From assembly GCF_013033515.1 (NCBI RefSeq), contig NZ_WQEG01000001.1, forward strand, positions 806,001 through 870,000: a stretch of 64,000 nt of DNA. The letters run 5' to 3'. The stretch is from Ruegeria sp. HKCCA6707. Lineage in GTDB: Bacteria; Pseudomonadota; Alphaproteobacteria; Rhodobacterales; Rhodobacteraceae. The notes under the pieces are model-generated. The model saw nothing but the letters and a program-made list of their open reading frames with translations. It ran no database searches and was not told where the DNA came from. Shown here piece by piece: positions 1-9,129 of this stretch. The position numbers were made by a program, and so were the translations under genes. Within the stretch, counting starts at the first letter, position 1. Each line of letters opens with the position of its first letter.

Positions 1-1
1 A

Positions 2-940
2 AGGCTAGCGACAGAAGGCTACGATGGAGCAAATGAATTTCCAGAAATCAGCCAAAACGGAATAAATCCAGCTTGGGTTTATGACGATTACTTGGTGCAA
101 CAGGTAAAAACCTTTCAAAATCGTCACGGCTTGGAGGCAGATGGCGTCGTTGGTGGTAAGACCTTCGCGTCTCTCAACAAACCTGTCGAAGATCGCATAG
201 ATAAATTGCGGCTCAGCCTGGAGCGAGGCCGCTGGCTCATGCGCGAAATCGACGAAGAGTTCGTGCTGGTAAACATTGCGGGCGCTCGTACTTACTTGGT
301 CGCGTCCGATGGGACGCTTTGGACCACTCGGTCGATCACAGGATCAGCCTACAGAAAAACCCCAGTGTTCCGAGATGAAATTGAATACATGGAATTCAAT
401 CCGACTTGGACTGTTCCCGCTTCGATTTTTCGGAAGGATAAGCTTTCGCGCATCCGCAAGGATCCAGACTATCTGGCGCGCAACAATTACGTAGTTCGGA
501 ACAAAGACGGTCAGACGATTCCTGCCAACGCTGTGAACTGGGGAGCTAAGAACCCCGGCGTCACTTTGGTTCAGCAGCCGGGACCAGACAATGCGCTAGG
601 TTTAGTCAAGTTCATGTTTCCAAATAAATACGCAGTGTACTTGCATGATACCAACGACCGCAGCCTTTTCGACCGAAATGAGCGGAACCTCAGTTCCGGC
701 TGCGTTCGCCTTGAGTATCCGTTCGAATTTGCCAGCCTTTTGATGGAGGGAGATCCGGACTGGAGTCGGCAAAAAATGCAATCTATTCTGGATAGCGGGA
801 AGACAACGCGAGTTGACCTACCCGAGCCCATGCCGGTCCTTTTGACCTATTGGACTGCATGGGTCGAAGATGAGGCCGTTCATTTCCGTGAGGACCCATA
901 CGAACGAGACGCTCGAATACTTGCAGCTTTGGACCGATGA
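2..940 (+). CDS. L,D-transpeptidase, YcbB/LdtD type (5' end outside window)
   Basis: The reading frame is open to the left window edge, so only the C-terminal part is present; the first in-frame start-like codon (TTG at 92) is probably not the true start. A peptidoglycan-binding segment (FQNRHGLEADGVVG) is followed by the PVEDRIDKLRLSLERGRWL region typical of YcbB-like proteins, then a YkuD catalytic domain. The catalytic motif SSGCVRLE has its cysteine codon at 701-703, and the conserved HDTND histidine lies about 19 residues before that cysteine. The family forms 3-3 cross-links in periplasmic peptidoglycan or anchors lipoproteins. The catalytic residues are intact. Confidence 0.9.
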   Translation, partial: RLATEGYDGANEFPEISQNGINPAWVYDDYLVQQVKTFQNRHGLEADGVVGGKTFASLNKPVEDRIDKLRLSLERGRWLMREIDEEFVLVNIAGARTYLVASDGTLWTTRSITGSAYRKTPVFRDEIEYMEFNPTWTVPASIFRKDKLSRIRKDPDYLARNNYVVRNKDGQTIPANAVNWGAKNPGVTLVQQPGPDNALGLVKFMFPNKYAVYLHDTNDRSLFDRNERNLSSGCVRLEYPFEFASLLMEGDPDWSRQKMQSILDSGKTTRVDLPEPMPVLLTYWTAWVEDEAVHFREDPYERDARILAALDR

Positions 941-1052
941 ACACGTCATCCTAAAAGAGATGCGCAATTCTAAGCGTGCTAAATTGCTAGTAGGATTGGT
1001 GACTTCTTATTGGTGGAAATTCGAAGCAGTGTGAGCAGCAATAGGAGAGCAA

Positions 1053-3797
1053 ATGAGGGTTTGGCTCGCAAAAATAGTTGGGCTTGTTGCACTTCTCGCC
1101 TTCGCGGCAATCGCCTTTGTTTGGTTGTTGCTTGCTGCTCCGATGTTCTCGGACATGCGGCGCGACCTTTTAGAAAGAATTCTTTCGGAACAAATTGGTC
1201 GACCACTTCTTGTGAACGATGATGTAAGCGTCGCGCTTGGCCGTACGAGTTACATCTACGTCGGTGGTGTGGTCATCCCGAGCCTGACAATGCCGGAGTC
1301 AGCTCTTGTGGAATTGAACCTGCTGGAACTGGAGCTGGATATTGCCGCTTTGGCCAACAGGCGCCTGCACTTTGACAATCTCGTCGTGGAAGGCCTCCAA
1401 GCAAATCTTCTGACGACCGAAGACGGCACCACAAGCTGGCGAAAAGGCGAGCCAACACCCAATCTAATTTCAGAGGAAACAGTATCAGCGGATGATCAAA
1501 AAGAGGTTGCGAGCGCTGATGGTTCCGATGAGACCGACACAGAAAGCAGTGGAATCCTGAACTTCTTGAGCGACAAGAACGTCAGCTTCAAGTCAATCGG
1601 GCTAAACATCGACGACAAGGTCTCGGGCTTCTCATTTGTGTTTGACCTTCAGTCCCTCGCGCTCGAACAAGTAGATAATGGACAAAGAACAAAGGTCTCT
1701 GGTTCCGGCTCTGTCAACGGTCAGGTTTTCGAAATCGAAGGCGACTACCCCCGTGACGCACCATTTACGACACGCGCCAGTTTTGGCGAAATGACCGTAA
1801 GCTATGATGGCGAGCCCTTCTCAGCAGACGAAGGGGGCGGTTATCGCGCAGTCTTGGAGATGGACACCGGTGAATTCGGTGATTTTCTGGACGTCGTTGG
1901 GCTGGAACGTGTTCTGGAAGGCAATGGTCAACTGCAAGCAGAACTCGTGTCTCGGGACGCTCTGAAGATTGAGGCGTTTATAACAACTGTAAGCCTGGAG
2001 GATGGGCAAAAACTCGAAGCTGAAGGCTCAATAGATGACCTCTACAACGCTCAGGGCGTCGATCTGCTTTTTAATGTGCGGCTTCATCCCGAAGGACGGC
2101 CGCCGCCAGCAGCGAAAAGTGTCCAGGAACTGAAATTTACCGGCTTTGAAATGCACATGGTCGGATCCCTGGCTTCCTTCGAATTCGAGAAGTTGCTGTT
2201 CCAGACTAATGCGTTTGACCAGGGGTTAGACGTAATCGGTCCAGCCTCTATCGAAAGCATTCGCCGCATGCCAGACGGCCGGCTCGCCATGCTGGGCATC
2301 ACGTTGCAAGCCGGGCCAATTGAAGAGCCTGTCGTGAAAGCCGAAGGTGAAATCCTCGATCTGCTTCAGCTTCGGGACGTAACATTCGATGGCGTGCTGA
2401 ACGGGCCCGCCAAGTTGGTTTTGCCCAACCTTGATGAAGACTATGTCGACCAGTTCGGCGGCATCAAAGCCGATTTCAATATATCCAATGTGGGTGGGCC
2501 GGTTTCACTCAACAGGTTTAACGCGACTACTTACGACACCGATCTCTGGGCGCTCGATCTCGCATTGTCTGTCAACGAACTAAAAGGGCTTGCCGGTCTC
2601 GATTTCGACGTGGAACTGGACATCGACGACAGCGCCCAGTTTTTGACCGCGCTCAAATTGCAACCTGTCGGAATTGGCGCACTGGCTATCGATGCTGAAA
2701 CCTCTAGGCAGGGCGAAGACTTTGATGCCGCAATCAAGTTCGAAGCCGGGTCTTCGCATCTTATTGCAGCTTTGGATGCACGGTTTCCCGAAAGTGCATC
2801 CGTCGTCCGTGGCAACATTACGAGCGAAAGGCTCGATCTCAACGACCTGAAGAACCTCACCTCGGTGCTGAACCAACTGAAACGCCTTGTGGGCGAGACC
2901 TCGCAAGAACCTGACGCAGAAGTTCAGCCTTTGGTTCTGCCGAAGGAGACAGACTTCCAGCCCTTGGTGTTGCCAAAGGAGAAAGGGAAACCTGCCGATC
3001 TTCTGGATGTGCAGCGCGTGCTACGTGAAGCTGACATCGAGGTACAGATCGAATTCAATGAGATTGTGGGCCAGCAAGGCGTAACATCCGTTTCAAGCCA
3101 ATTGTCCGCAAAAGACGGAACCGTGGATTTCGGCCCCCTTCAGATGGCTTACGGTGGCGGAAACTTCAGCCTTCGGGCGGTCATGGACCTGGTTGATTCA
3201 CCTGATTGGCTTTCGTTGTCGGGATCGACCTCAGGATGGGAGTTCGGTGAGATCCTTGATGAATTGGGAATTGGTATCGATGCCTATGGACGTTTGAGCG
3301 GTGAATTCAACGTTTCTGGCAGTACCGCCTCGGGCAAGGACTTCATCAACTCGATGCGCGGCAAAGCGTCTTTGTCGATGTCGCAGGGCTACATCAGTAC
3401 CAGCCTATTGGAACTGGCGGGGCTGGGTATCTTCCCGTGGCTGTTTTCAGAAGAGTTCCGACAAGGTTACACCGACATCACTTGCGTGGTCGCTCCGGTT
3501 GAAATTCAAGCTGGTCGGGTGAGCTCGAACTCCATCGTCATTGAAACGGGATCGGTTCAGTTGGTTGCAAAGGGCCAAGTGGATTGGCTGAACGATACGA
3601 TAGCAATAAGAGCGGAGCCGCGGCGCGTTGGCAAACCCCTGTCCCGAAGCGCTTGGCCCTTTGATGTTACGGGCCAGCTTACGTCACCAAAGTTCAAGCT
3701 GGATGTGGGCGGCTCGAGAAACAAGGCCCCGGAAGGCGCTGATGCCATGCCTGTCGACAGGCAACCTTGTGTGCCGGACGTCAATCAACTGCAATAA
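1053..3797 (+). CDS. AsmA-family protein, large envelope protein (paralog 1)
   Basis: This 914-residue protein has one N-terminal membrane segment (about residues 6-30) followed by a long periplasmic beta-rich region. It starts with the SEQIGRPLLVNDDVSVALG segment typical of AsmA proteins, and ends in an AsmA C-terminal domain with GLGIFPWLFSEE and GKPLSRSAWPF motifs. An AGGAG ribosome site sits 6-7 bases before the ATG. AsmA proteins are bridge-like proteins linked to phospholipid traffic and outer-membrane assembly. A second gene of the same architecture lies at 58155-60797. An insertion near residues 625-645 repeats a QPLVLPKE motif twice. The substrate of this member is unknown. Confidence 0.85.
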   Translation: MRVWLAKIVGLVALLAFAAIAFVWLLLAAPMFSDMRRDLLERILSEQIGRPLLVNDDVSVALGRTSYIYVGGVVIPSLTMPESALVELNLLELELDIAALANRRLHFDNLVVEGLQANLLTTEDGTTSWRKGEPTPNLISEETVSADDQKEVASADGSDETDTESSGILNFLSDKNVSFKSIGLNIDDKVSGFSFVFDLQSLALEQVDNGQRTKVSGSGSVNGQVFEIEGDYPRDAPFTTRASFGEMTVSYDGEPFSADEGGGYRAVLEMDTGEFGDFLDVVGLERVLEGNGQLQAELVSRDALKIEAFITTVSLEDGQKLEAEGSIDDLYNAQGVDLLFNVRLHPEGRPPPAAKSVQELKFTGFEMHMVGSLASFEFEKLLFQTNAFDQGLDVIGPASIESIRRMPDGRLAMLGITLQAGPIEEPVVKAEGEILDLLQLRDVTFDGVLNGPAKLVLPNLDEDYVDQFGGIKADFNISNVGGPVSLNRFNATTYDTDLWALDLALSVNELKGLAGLDFDVELDIDDSAQFLTALKLQPVGIGALAIDAETSRQGEDFDAAIKFEAGSSHLIAALDARFPESASVVRGNITSERLDLNDLKNLTSVLNQLKRLVGETSQEPDAEVQPLVLPKETDFQPLVLPKEKGKPADLLDVQRVLREADIEVQIEFNEIVGQQGVTSVSSQLSAKDGTVDFGPLQMAYGGGNFSLRAVMDLVDSPDWLSLSGSTSGWEFGEILDELGIGIDAYGRLSGEFNVSGSTASGKDFINSMRGKASLSMSQGYISTSLLELAGLGIFPWLFSEEFRQGYTDITCVVAPVEIQAGRVSSNSIVIETGSVQLVAKGQVDWLNDTIAIRAEPRRVGKPLSRSAWPFDVTGQLTSPKFKLDVGGSRNKAPEGADAMPVDRQPCVPDVNQLQ

Positions 3798-3808
3798 TTG
3801 GACGCAAC

Positions 3809-4309
3809 CTAGTTCTTTAGTGGTTCCGGTTGTTCGGCCTGACACGTCAGAACGGCGTTAATGGCTTTGGCAGACCCACTTAGATCGAGTTCAACCTCGG
3901 CCCCACTTTCACCAATAACCGTAACACTCTGGCGTTTTCCAAACTCGGTTACAAACGCCGGGTTGTCGAAAAAGGCGTAGCCACCGGGTACGCCATTCTT
4001 GAAGACACCAACCGCCTCGCCCTCGAATTGCGCATCACCAAAATCGAACTGTACGATCCCGGTCACCCCGTCCTCGATTTGCACCCAGGCCGGATTAAAA
4101 GCGGCAAAAAAGCCGCCGGCCTGATTGGGTGCTGCGCCAATTTCAACGGTCATGCCATTTTCAAAAAGCTTCCACGCGAGACAGCCGTTTCCCTTTTCGG
4201 GATCTATCAGGATTGTCCAGTCCCCGGATTCACCCCACCGTTCCATACCTGCGGCATGAAGTAAGCTTGCAAAAAACAAGGCCAATGTTGTCAGCACATA
4301 CCTGTACAT
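3809..4309 (-). CDS. Secreted protein of unknown function
   Basis: This 166-residue protein starts with a clear signal peptide (MYRYVLTTLALFFASLLHAAG), so it is probably periplasmic. No known catalytic motif is seen. The body is rich in Gly, Phe and acidic residues and contains two cysteines, one in the NGCLAW segment and one near the C-terminus. It is convergent with the AsmA gene, with only 11 bases between the stop codons. It resembles small secreted proteins often found in Rhodobacterales, but no family can be named. Confidence 0.7.
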   Translation of the reverse strand: MYRYVLTTLALFFASLLHAAGMERWGESGDWTILIDPEKGNGCLAWKLFENGMTVEIGAAPNQAGGFFAAFNPAWVQIEDGVTGIVQFDFGDAQFEGEAVGVFKNGVPGGYAFFDNPAFVTEFGKRQSVTVIGESGAEVELDLSGSAKAINAVLTCQAEQPEPLKN

Positions 4310-4910
4310 TTTTAACCCCAGATTAGTTTTGAAGGTTTACCCATCCTACCGATCAAGGAAGATCAATCAAACGATACAGAAGAAGCGTAATCAGGACACA
4401 AGTTGTTCGAGCGCAACCGTAAAGTCTGCTTCCTGCTCATAGCCGTATACGCTGCTATTGGTGGGAATGCCTAGTTTGAGCAATCTGCTGCACGAGATCG
4501 TCCCGCGACCAAAAGGAGACCTGGATGATCGATAAACCCACAGAAAACCTTCCTACCGACCCCGCTAAGCACAGATCGGCAAGACCAGTTCCGGAGCCTA
4601 TAACTGAGACGCTGCGAAAACTCATGGCGCGCCGCACCTGAGCAACAGGTTTGCAGATCCAAAAGCAGTTGGCTGGCAGCAGCATACGATACGCGCGGCG
4701 ATCCCGCGCCTGCGGTCGTCGGGCGCACCTGTTGAGCATAACAGTTCGGGCATCCTCAGATGACATTCGCTTCAACCGCATCGTTAAAGAAGTTTCTATT
4801 GTCTGCACGCGGTCGTTCCTGACATTCGACACAGTTCCATAAAGATCAGCTTTACTGCCTTCGGTCTGCGCACGTTACCTGTGTCGCCCTCTCCATATGC
4901 CGCCAGCAGA
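4310..4910. other. Gene-poor stretch upstream of the TRAP operon
   Basis: About 600 bases with no convincing gene. A short plus-strand frame from ATG 4525 follows a GGAG sequence but stops after 38 codons, and no family is recognised in it. The minus-strand frames have Arg/Ser/Cys-rich composition typical of noncoding translation. The right part presumably carries upstream promoter DNA for the TRAP operon. Confidence 0.4.
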
Positions 4911-4947
4911 ATGTAAGCGCTTGCATGGCGCGGTGTAAGCGCTTACA
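4911..4947. promoter_or_regulatory. Paired LacI-type operators before the TRAP operon
   Basis: A near-perfect palindrome TGTAAGCGCTTGCA (4912-4925) is followed by a perfect palindrome TGTAAGCGCTTACA (4934-4947). Both have the central CpG typical of LacI-family operators. Their centres are 22 bp apart, about two helical turns. They lie 39 bases before the first TRAP gene. A weak promoter (TTGCAT at 4921-4926, 17 bp, TACATT at 4944-4949) would be covered by both sites, consistent with repression. The cognate regulator could be the LacI protein at 9987-10994 or one outside the window. Confidence 0.75.
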
Positions 4948-4986
4948 TTGCTAAGAATCGCCTGAACGAGGCGACGGGGAGAACAA

Positions 4987-5178
4987 ATGCCGTATTTGAT
5001 CGCACTGGCTCTGGTGACGCTGTTTACCGTTAATGTCGTGATAGGCGCGATAGGAGACGCGCCCATCGTAGGCACGGTGACCGAGATGGTGATCCTTTTC
5101 GCGGCAGCGATTTCGTTTTCCGTTGGCATCCTGCGTAGCGAAGCGCGGGCAAAGTCAAATCAATCAACAACAGACTGA
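4987..5178 (+). CDS. Small membrane protein at the head of the TRAP operon
   Basis: This 63-residue protein has two predicted hydrophobic segments (about residues 3-22 and 27-49) and a charged C-terminal tail. A GGGGAGA ribosome site precedes the ATG with normal spacing. It lies 24 bases before the TRAP substrate-binding protein and after the LacI-type operators, so it is very probably the first gene of the operon. No family is recognised. It may be an accessory transporter peptide, but it has no similarity to DctQ. Confidence 0.65.
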   Translation: MPYLIALALVTLFTVNVVIGAIGDAPIVGTVTEMVILFAAAISFSVGILRSEARAKSNQSTTD

Positions 5179-5202
5179 ACCTATCTAAAGGGAGGATGTA
5201 TT

Positions 5203-6348
5203 TTGGATAGCGAAGATAAGGAGTTGGTGTCAGCTGAGCGCCGAAATTTCTTGAAGCTGGCGGGATCCGGCGGGTTTACAGCCGCGTTGGTGGCGGGTGC
5301 AGCAGGTGTGCTTTGGTCAGACCAAGCGGCGGCACAGACCGCTGCCGAAGAGAGAGACCGAGAGCGGGCAGCTGAACACGTGATGACTTTGGCAACGGCA
5401 TACGTCATCGGGGCCTCGCGTTCGTACCCGATCATGCAGTTGAACTTGAAAGAAAACATCCAGAACATGACCAATGGAAAGGTCTATGTGCGGCTGGCGC
5501 CTGGCGGCCAGCTGGGTGCAGGTGGTGCCCTGGCTCAAGCGGTTCAGGGTGGCACGATTCAAGCTGCGCAGCACTCGGTGTCTAATTTCGCACCGTTTGC
5601 GCCGGTCACAGACCTGATTAACCTGCCCTATTTTTGCGGCTCGAACCAGCGATTCACTAACCTGACCTCGTCAGATGCGTGGAAAGCAGAAGTCGACCCG
5701 AAGATCGCGGCTTCCGGTTTCAAAGCGCTCTTTTACATTGTGATCGACCCGCGTGTTGTTGCTGTACGTAAAGGCGGTAGCGCGATCATAACCCCGGGCG
5801 ACATGGCTGGAGTCAAGTTCCGTGTGCCAGGCTCAGCGATGCTGCAGCAATACTACGGCCTTGTAGGCGCAAACCCCACTCCGGTTGCTTGGGGCGAAAC
5901 ACCTTCTGCAATCCGACAAGGAGTGGCTGATGCGCTTGATCCCTCAGTCGGGGCACTCAATGTTTTCGGCTTCGCCGAAATCCTCAGCCACGTGACATTC
6001 ACGCAAGCTGTACCGGACAGCCAAGTCTACTCTATCAACCTCGAATGGTTCAACGGTCTACCAACTGACGTCCAAGAAGGCATCGAGTTTGCGGGTGAAG
6101 TGACCCAGCACCAGAACCTCGCCACCGTGCCAGGCTCACGCTCTTACGCGATGGCCGAGCTGATCAAGAATGGCGTCGAGTTCCACTCGCTGTCCGAAGA
6201 TCAACTAGCCGAATGGCAAGAAGCAGGTGGCTATCAGCGCAGCGAATGGGACGGGTTTAAGACCGATCTCGCGGGCTCGATGGATACCTTCGCCAAGCTA
6301 GAAGAGGCTGCGGGCACCCGAGGCCGCTTCTACGTTCACGACGCCTAA
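5203..6348 (+). CDS. TRAP transporter substrate-binding protein, DctP family
   Basis: Extracytoplasmic solute receptor of a TRAP (TAXI-independent, DctP-type) transporter, 381 residues. The start is TTG at 5203, set by a GGAGG site at 5191-5195; the ATG at 5196 runs into a stop after four codons. The N-terminus has a twin-arginine export motif (RRNFLK, residues 13-18) and a hydrophobic stretch ending near AAAQ at about residue 45, so export is probably by Tat. The GVKFRVPGS segment holds the conserved arginine that usually pairs with a substrate carboxylate. The substrate is therefore probably an organic acid, but its identity is not evident. Confidence 0.9.
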   Translation: MDSEDKELVSAERRNFLKLAGSGGFTAALVAGAAGVLWSDQAAAQTAAEERDRERAAEHVMTLATAYVIGASRSYPIMQLNLKENIQNMTNGKVYVRLAPGGQLGAGGALAQAVQGGTIQAAQHSVSNFAPFAPVTDLINLPYFCGSNQRFTNLTSSDAWKAEVDPKIAASGFKALFYIVIDPRVVAVRKGGSAIITPGDMAGVKFRVPGSAMLQQYYGLVGANPTPVAWGETPSAIRQGVADALDPSVGALNVFGFAEILSHVTFTQAVPDSQVYSINLEWFNGLPTDVQEGIEFAGEVTQHQNLATVPGSRSYAMAELIKNGVEFHSLSEDQLAEWQEAGGYQRSEWDGFKTDLAGSMDTFAKLEEAAGTRGRFYVHDA

Positions 6349-6358
6349 GACAACCACG

Positions 6359-6398
6359 GGACCTGCGTCGCCCTGGCGCAGGTCCTATCCCGCTTTTT
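6359..6398 (+). terminator. Stem-loop with T-run after the TRAP binding-protein gene
   Basis: A perfect 9-bp inverted repeat (GGACCTGCG at 6359-6367 with CGCAGGTCC at 6377-6385) encloses a 9-base loop. It is followed eight bases later by TTTTT (6394-6398). It starts 10 bases after the DctP stop and lies before the permease genes. It may act as a partial terminator or as an RNA 3' end that protects the binding-protein message. Confidence 0.6.
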
Positions 6399-6462
6399 CC
6401 AAACAGACCGACCGCGGTGTTTCCAGACATCACGCAAGCGCGCGTCGAGGTAGGAGAGTCGC

Positions 6463-6978
6463 ATGTCAGACATCTACAAAGCTATAGACAAGAACGGCGA
6501 ACGATGGATGCTATTGGTATTCTACGTGATGCTCGTGGGAACCATGTTCATCGAAGTTGTCCGGCGTGAGGTGTTTTCCTATTCCTCAATCTGGGGTGAA
6601 GAGATGGTTCGCTATTCATTCATCTACCTGGCATGGATTGGGGCGGCTGCGGCGGTCAAAGAACGCGGACACATCCGTATAGACGTCCTGATGCACTACG
6701 TTCCCGGCACAATGAAAACGCTGCTCTACATTTTTGGTGACATCGTCATGTTCATCGTGGCTTTGGTGGCCATCTACTGGTCCTTTGAAACCGTTCACGT
6801 TTCTTGGAAGTTTGGCTCGGTGACACATGGCTTGCGGATTTCCCAGGTGTGGTTCCTCATGGCTGTGCCCTTTGGTTTTGCTTTGGTGATCTTACGGTTG
6901 GTGCAAAGCTTCCTACGCGATGTTTCAGACCTTCGAAACGGGCGTCCCGTTTACGAAGGCGACAAGCTGTTTGATTGA
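6463..6978 (+). CDS. TRAP transporter small permease, DctQ family
   Basis: This 171-residue inner-membrane protein has four hydrophobic segments, the normal topology for the small TRAP subunit. The sequence contains the family-typical EE(M)VRYSFIYLAWIGAAAAVKERGHI region, in which the acidic and charged residues are conserved among DctQ proteins. A GGAGAG site precedes the ATG. It follows the stem-loop after dctP and is 13 bases from the large permease gene. It pairs with DctM to form the membrane part of a sodium- or proton-driven importer. Confidence 0.9.
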   Translation: MSDIYKAIDKNGERWMLLVFYVMLVGTMFIEVVRREVFSYSSIWGEEMVRYSFIYLAWIGAAAAVKERGHIRIDVLMHYVPGTMKTLLYIFGDIVMFIVALVAIYWSFETVHVSWKFGSVTHGLRISQVWFLMAVPFGFALVILRLVQSFLRDVSDLRNGRPVYEGDKLFD

Positions 6979-6991
6979 GTGAGACAAAGCG

Positions 6992-8323
6992 ATGCTATTT
7001 GGAACACCCCAACAAGTTGAACTGATCCTTGGATGGGACTTCTACGGCCCGGTCCTCCTATTTATCTTCCTGGTAGCAATGGCCGTGCCGGTCTGGGCTG
7101 CTATTGGCGCTGCAACCATCTTGATGCTCGTTTGGTCAGGTGCGTTGCCACTAAGTTTGATGGGCGAAAAGCTTTTCTCGGGCATAGATGCGTTTGCGCT
7201 GACCGCTGTGCCACTATTTATCCTTACAGGTGATGTACTTGTTCGCACTGGGCTCAGTCGAAAGTTTCTCGATGTGGCAGAGGCTCTAACATGCTGGGCC
7301 AAGGGTGGCTTTGGCTCTGCCACGGTGCTCGTTTGTGGCATGTTTGCCGCGATTTCGGGCTCTGACGCCGCAGGTGCTGCGGCCGTAGGCCGGATGACAA
7401 TCGATCGGCTGGTGGAATCTGGCTATCCGCGCGCTTATGCTTGCGCACTCGTCGCGGCCGGGGCATGCACTGGCATCCTGATCCCGCCTTCGATTGCATA
7501 TATTATTATTGGCCTCGTCCTCGGTATCGCAGTTTCGACGCTCTTCTTGGCGGCGGTCATCCCAGGCCTACTGATCCTTCTATCGATTCTCGTGACAAAC
7601 ATCGTGATGAATCGTCTCAATTTGTGGGAAGGCGGGGGCATTATGACGGCCGCTGAATGGCGCGCAAACCTGTGGAAGACCGTGAAATCAGGCTGGTACG
7701 CCTTTCTCGTTCCCGGCATCATCTTTTTCGGTATATTCTCAGGTCGCCTAACCCCTACGGAAGCGGGCGCTGTCGCGGTGGTCACCACAATTGTGATTGG
7801 CTTCATTATTGGAACGCTCAAGTTCTCGGACTTTCCCGCGATGCTTGTCAGTTCCGCCAAGGTCAACGGTGTGATCTTACCGATCATCGCGTTCTCGATC
7901 CCACTGGCTGAAGCTCTTGCTATTATCGGAGTACCGCAAGGTTTTGTTGGCGCTCTGACGTCTATGACCTCTAATGAGTACTTACTCATCGGCATCATGG
8001 TTCTGATCCTCGTGGCCGCCGGCTGCGTGATGGAGACGACGCCGAATATCGTGATCCTCGCACCGATCCTCTTCCCGCTAGCGCAAGAGATCGAGATGAA
8101 CGATATCCAGTTTTGCATTATGATGATCACAGCGCTTGGTGTTGGGTTTATCACACCTCCGCTTGGGCTAAACCTCTTCGTGGTATCCGGCATAACCGGC
8201 GAGTCGATCCTAAAGATCGCCTATCGCGCCATCCCGTTTGTCTTCTTCATGCTAATCGTTACGCTGATGATCGCATACATCCCCGCGTTCTCGACTTCAC
8301 TGCTTCCCGACGTCTACCAATAG
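6992..8323 (+). CDS. TRAP transporter large permease, DctM family
   Basis: This 443-residue protein has about 12 hydrophobic segments and the DctM signatures: GIDAFALTAVPLFILTGDV near residue 65, AISGSDAAGAAAVG in the first half, GILIPPSIAYIIIG, and GVGFITPPLGLNLFV near the C-terminus. It forms the transport channel of the TRAP system and follows the DctQ gene by 13 bases. The length is normal for the family, and no defects are seen. Confidence 0.93.
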   Translation: MLFGTPQQVELILGWDFYGPVLLFIFLVAMAVPVWAAIGAATILMLVWSGALPLSLMGEKLFSGIDAFALTAVPLFILTGDVLVRTGLSRKFLDVAEALTCWAKGGFGSATVLVCGMFAAISGSDAAGAAAVGRMTIDRLVESGYPRAYACALVAAGACTGILIPPSIAYIIIGLVLGIAVSTLFLAAVIPGLLILLSILVTNIVMNRLNLWEGGGIMTAAEWRANLWKTVKSGWYAFLVPGIIFFGIFSGRLTPTEAGAVAVVTTIVIGFIIGTLKFSDFPAMLVSSAKVNGVILPIIAFSIPLAEALAIIGVPQGFVGALTSMTSNEYLLIGIMVLILVAAGCVMETTPNIVILAPILFPLAQEIEMNDIQFCIMMITALGVGFITPPLGLNLFVVSGITGESILKIAYRAIPFVFFMLIVTLMIAYIPAFSTSLLPDVYQ

Positions 8324-8335
8324 GACAACAGCTAG

Positions 8336-8620
8336 GTGACGCGCAACTTTCTCAGTAGGACCACACTGTTCGCTCATAGTGTCGCAACCTACGTCAACGA
8401 AATCGTCCAGAGGACCCTCTATGTCGTTGAAGGCGGCGGCTATACCAAAGAGCTTGAATGCGCGGCCAAGCGCATCCTCTTTAGGCGCGCTGACGTCGAA
8501 ATGCTCGCAATCCCATCGGAAAACTTAGTCCTAACCGATAGCAAAGTCGCCCCGATGTTTGCTGCAACCGACCGAGCGATCAGGCCACGCACTGCCCTAG
8601 CTGGCGCGTCTGCCGTGTGA
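8336..8620 (+). CDS. Small unknown reading frame between DctM and UspA
   Basis: A possible 94-residue protein starting at GTG 8336, 12 bases after the DctM stop. No signal peptide, membrane segment or family motif is recognised, and there is no clear ribosome site. Its position inside the TRAP operon argues for a gene, but the composition does not decide. It could also be a decayed remnant between two real genes. Confidence 0.3.
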   Translation: MTRNFLSRTTLFAHSVATYVNEIVQRTLYVVEGGGYTKELECAAKRILFRRADVEMLAIPSENLVLTDSKVAPMFAATDRAIRPRTALAGASAV

Positions 8621-8675
8621 CAGATAATTTGACCAATGTGACCTATGTCCAGCCCTGACTTTGAGAGAAAAAGCT

Positions 8676-9083
8676 ATGCCGAAATCAATTCTCATACCCG
8701 TCGCCATTGATCACGAAGCGATGGTAAGCTCCAAGATCGCCACTGCGCAAAGTATGCTCGAGGAAGGGGGGACGATCACGTTGCTCACCGTGCTCGAACA
8801 AATTCCTGGTTTTGCTGCAGAATTCGTCACAGTTAAGACCGAAAACCACCTGACAACGAAGATAATGAATAAACTCAAAAACCTTGCCGTCGGTGAAGAT
8901 AACATCGAGTGCAAGGTGACGACTGGAAAACCCGGGATGCGCATCGCGGAAATTGCGGCCGAGATCGGCGCTGATCTCATTATCGTTGGGGCTCATCACC
9001 CCTCGGCGGTCAACTACTTCATGGGGTCCACCGCCTCACGTGTAGCGCGTCGTGCGCCGTGTTCTGTGCTAATTCAGCGATAA
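8676..9083 (+). CDS. Universal stress protein UspA-type, TRAP-associated
   Basis: This 135-residue single UspA domain starts at ATG 8676, chosen over an upstream TTG because GAGAGA lies at the right distance. The nucleotide-loop region reads VGAHHPS followed by MGSTASRVARRAPCSVLI. The second glycine of the usual G-2x-G-9x-G(S/T) motif is replaced by histidine, so ATP binding is uncertain. It is the last gene of the TRAP operon. In Halomonas elongata the ectoine TRAP transporter TeaABC is regulated by an adjacent UspA protein, TeaD; a similar modulating role is inferred here. Confidence 0.85.
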   Translation: MPKSILIPVAIDHEAMVSSKIATAQSMLEEGGTITLLTVLEQIPGFAAEFVTVKTENHLTTKIMNKLKNLAVGEDNIECKVTTGKPGMRIAEIAAEIGADLIIVGAHHPSAVNYFMGSTASRVARRAPCSVLIQR

Positions 9084-9129
9084 ATGGAGGGTTGGATTTG
9101 CGGCACAGAAAGGAATGAATGCTCGTCGG

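Noticed and set aside
4455..4832. Minus-strand frame of 125 codons upstream of the TRAP operon
   Set aside because: Arg/Ser-rich translation, no ribosome site, no family; overlapping frames on both strands look equally random.
7435..8193. Minus-strand frame of 252 codons
   Set aside because: Antisense to DctM, which has clear permease signatures.
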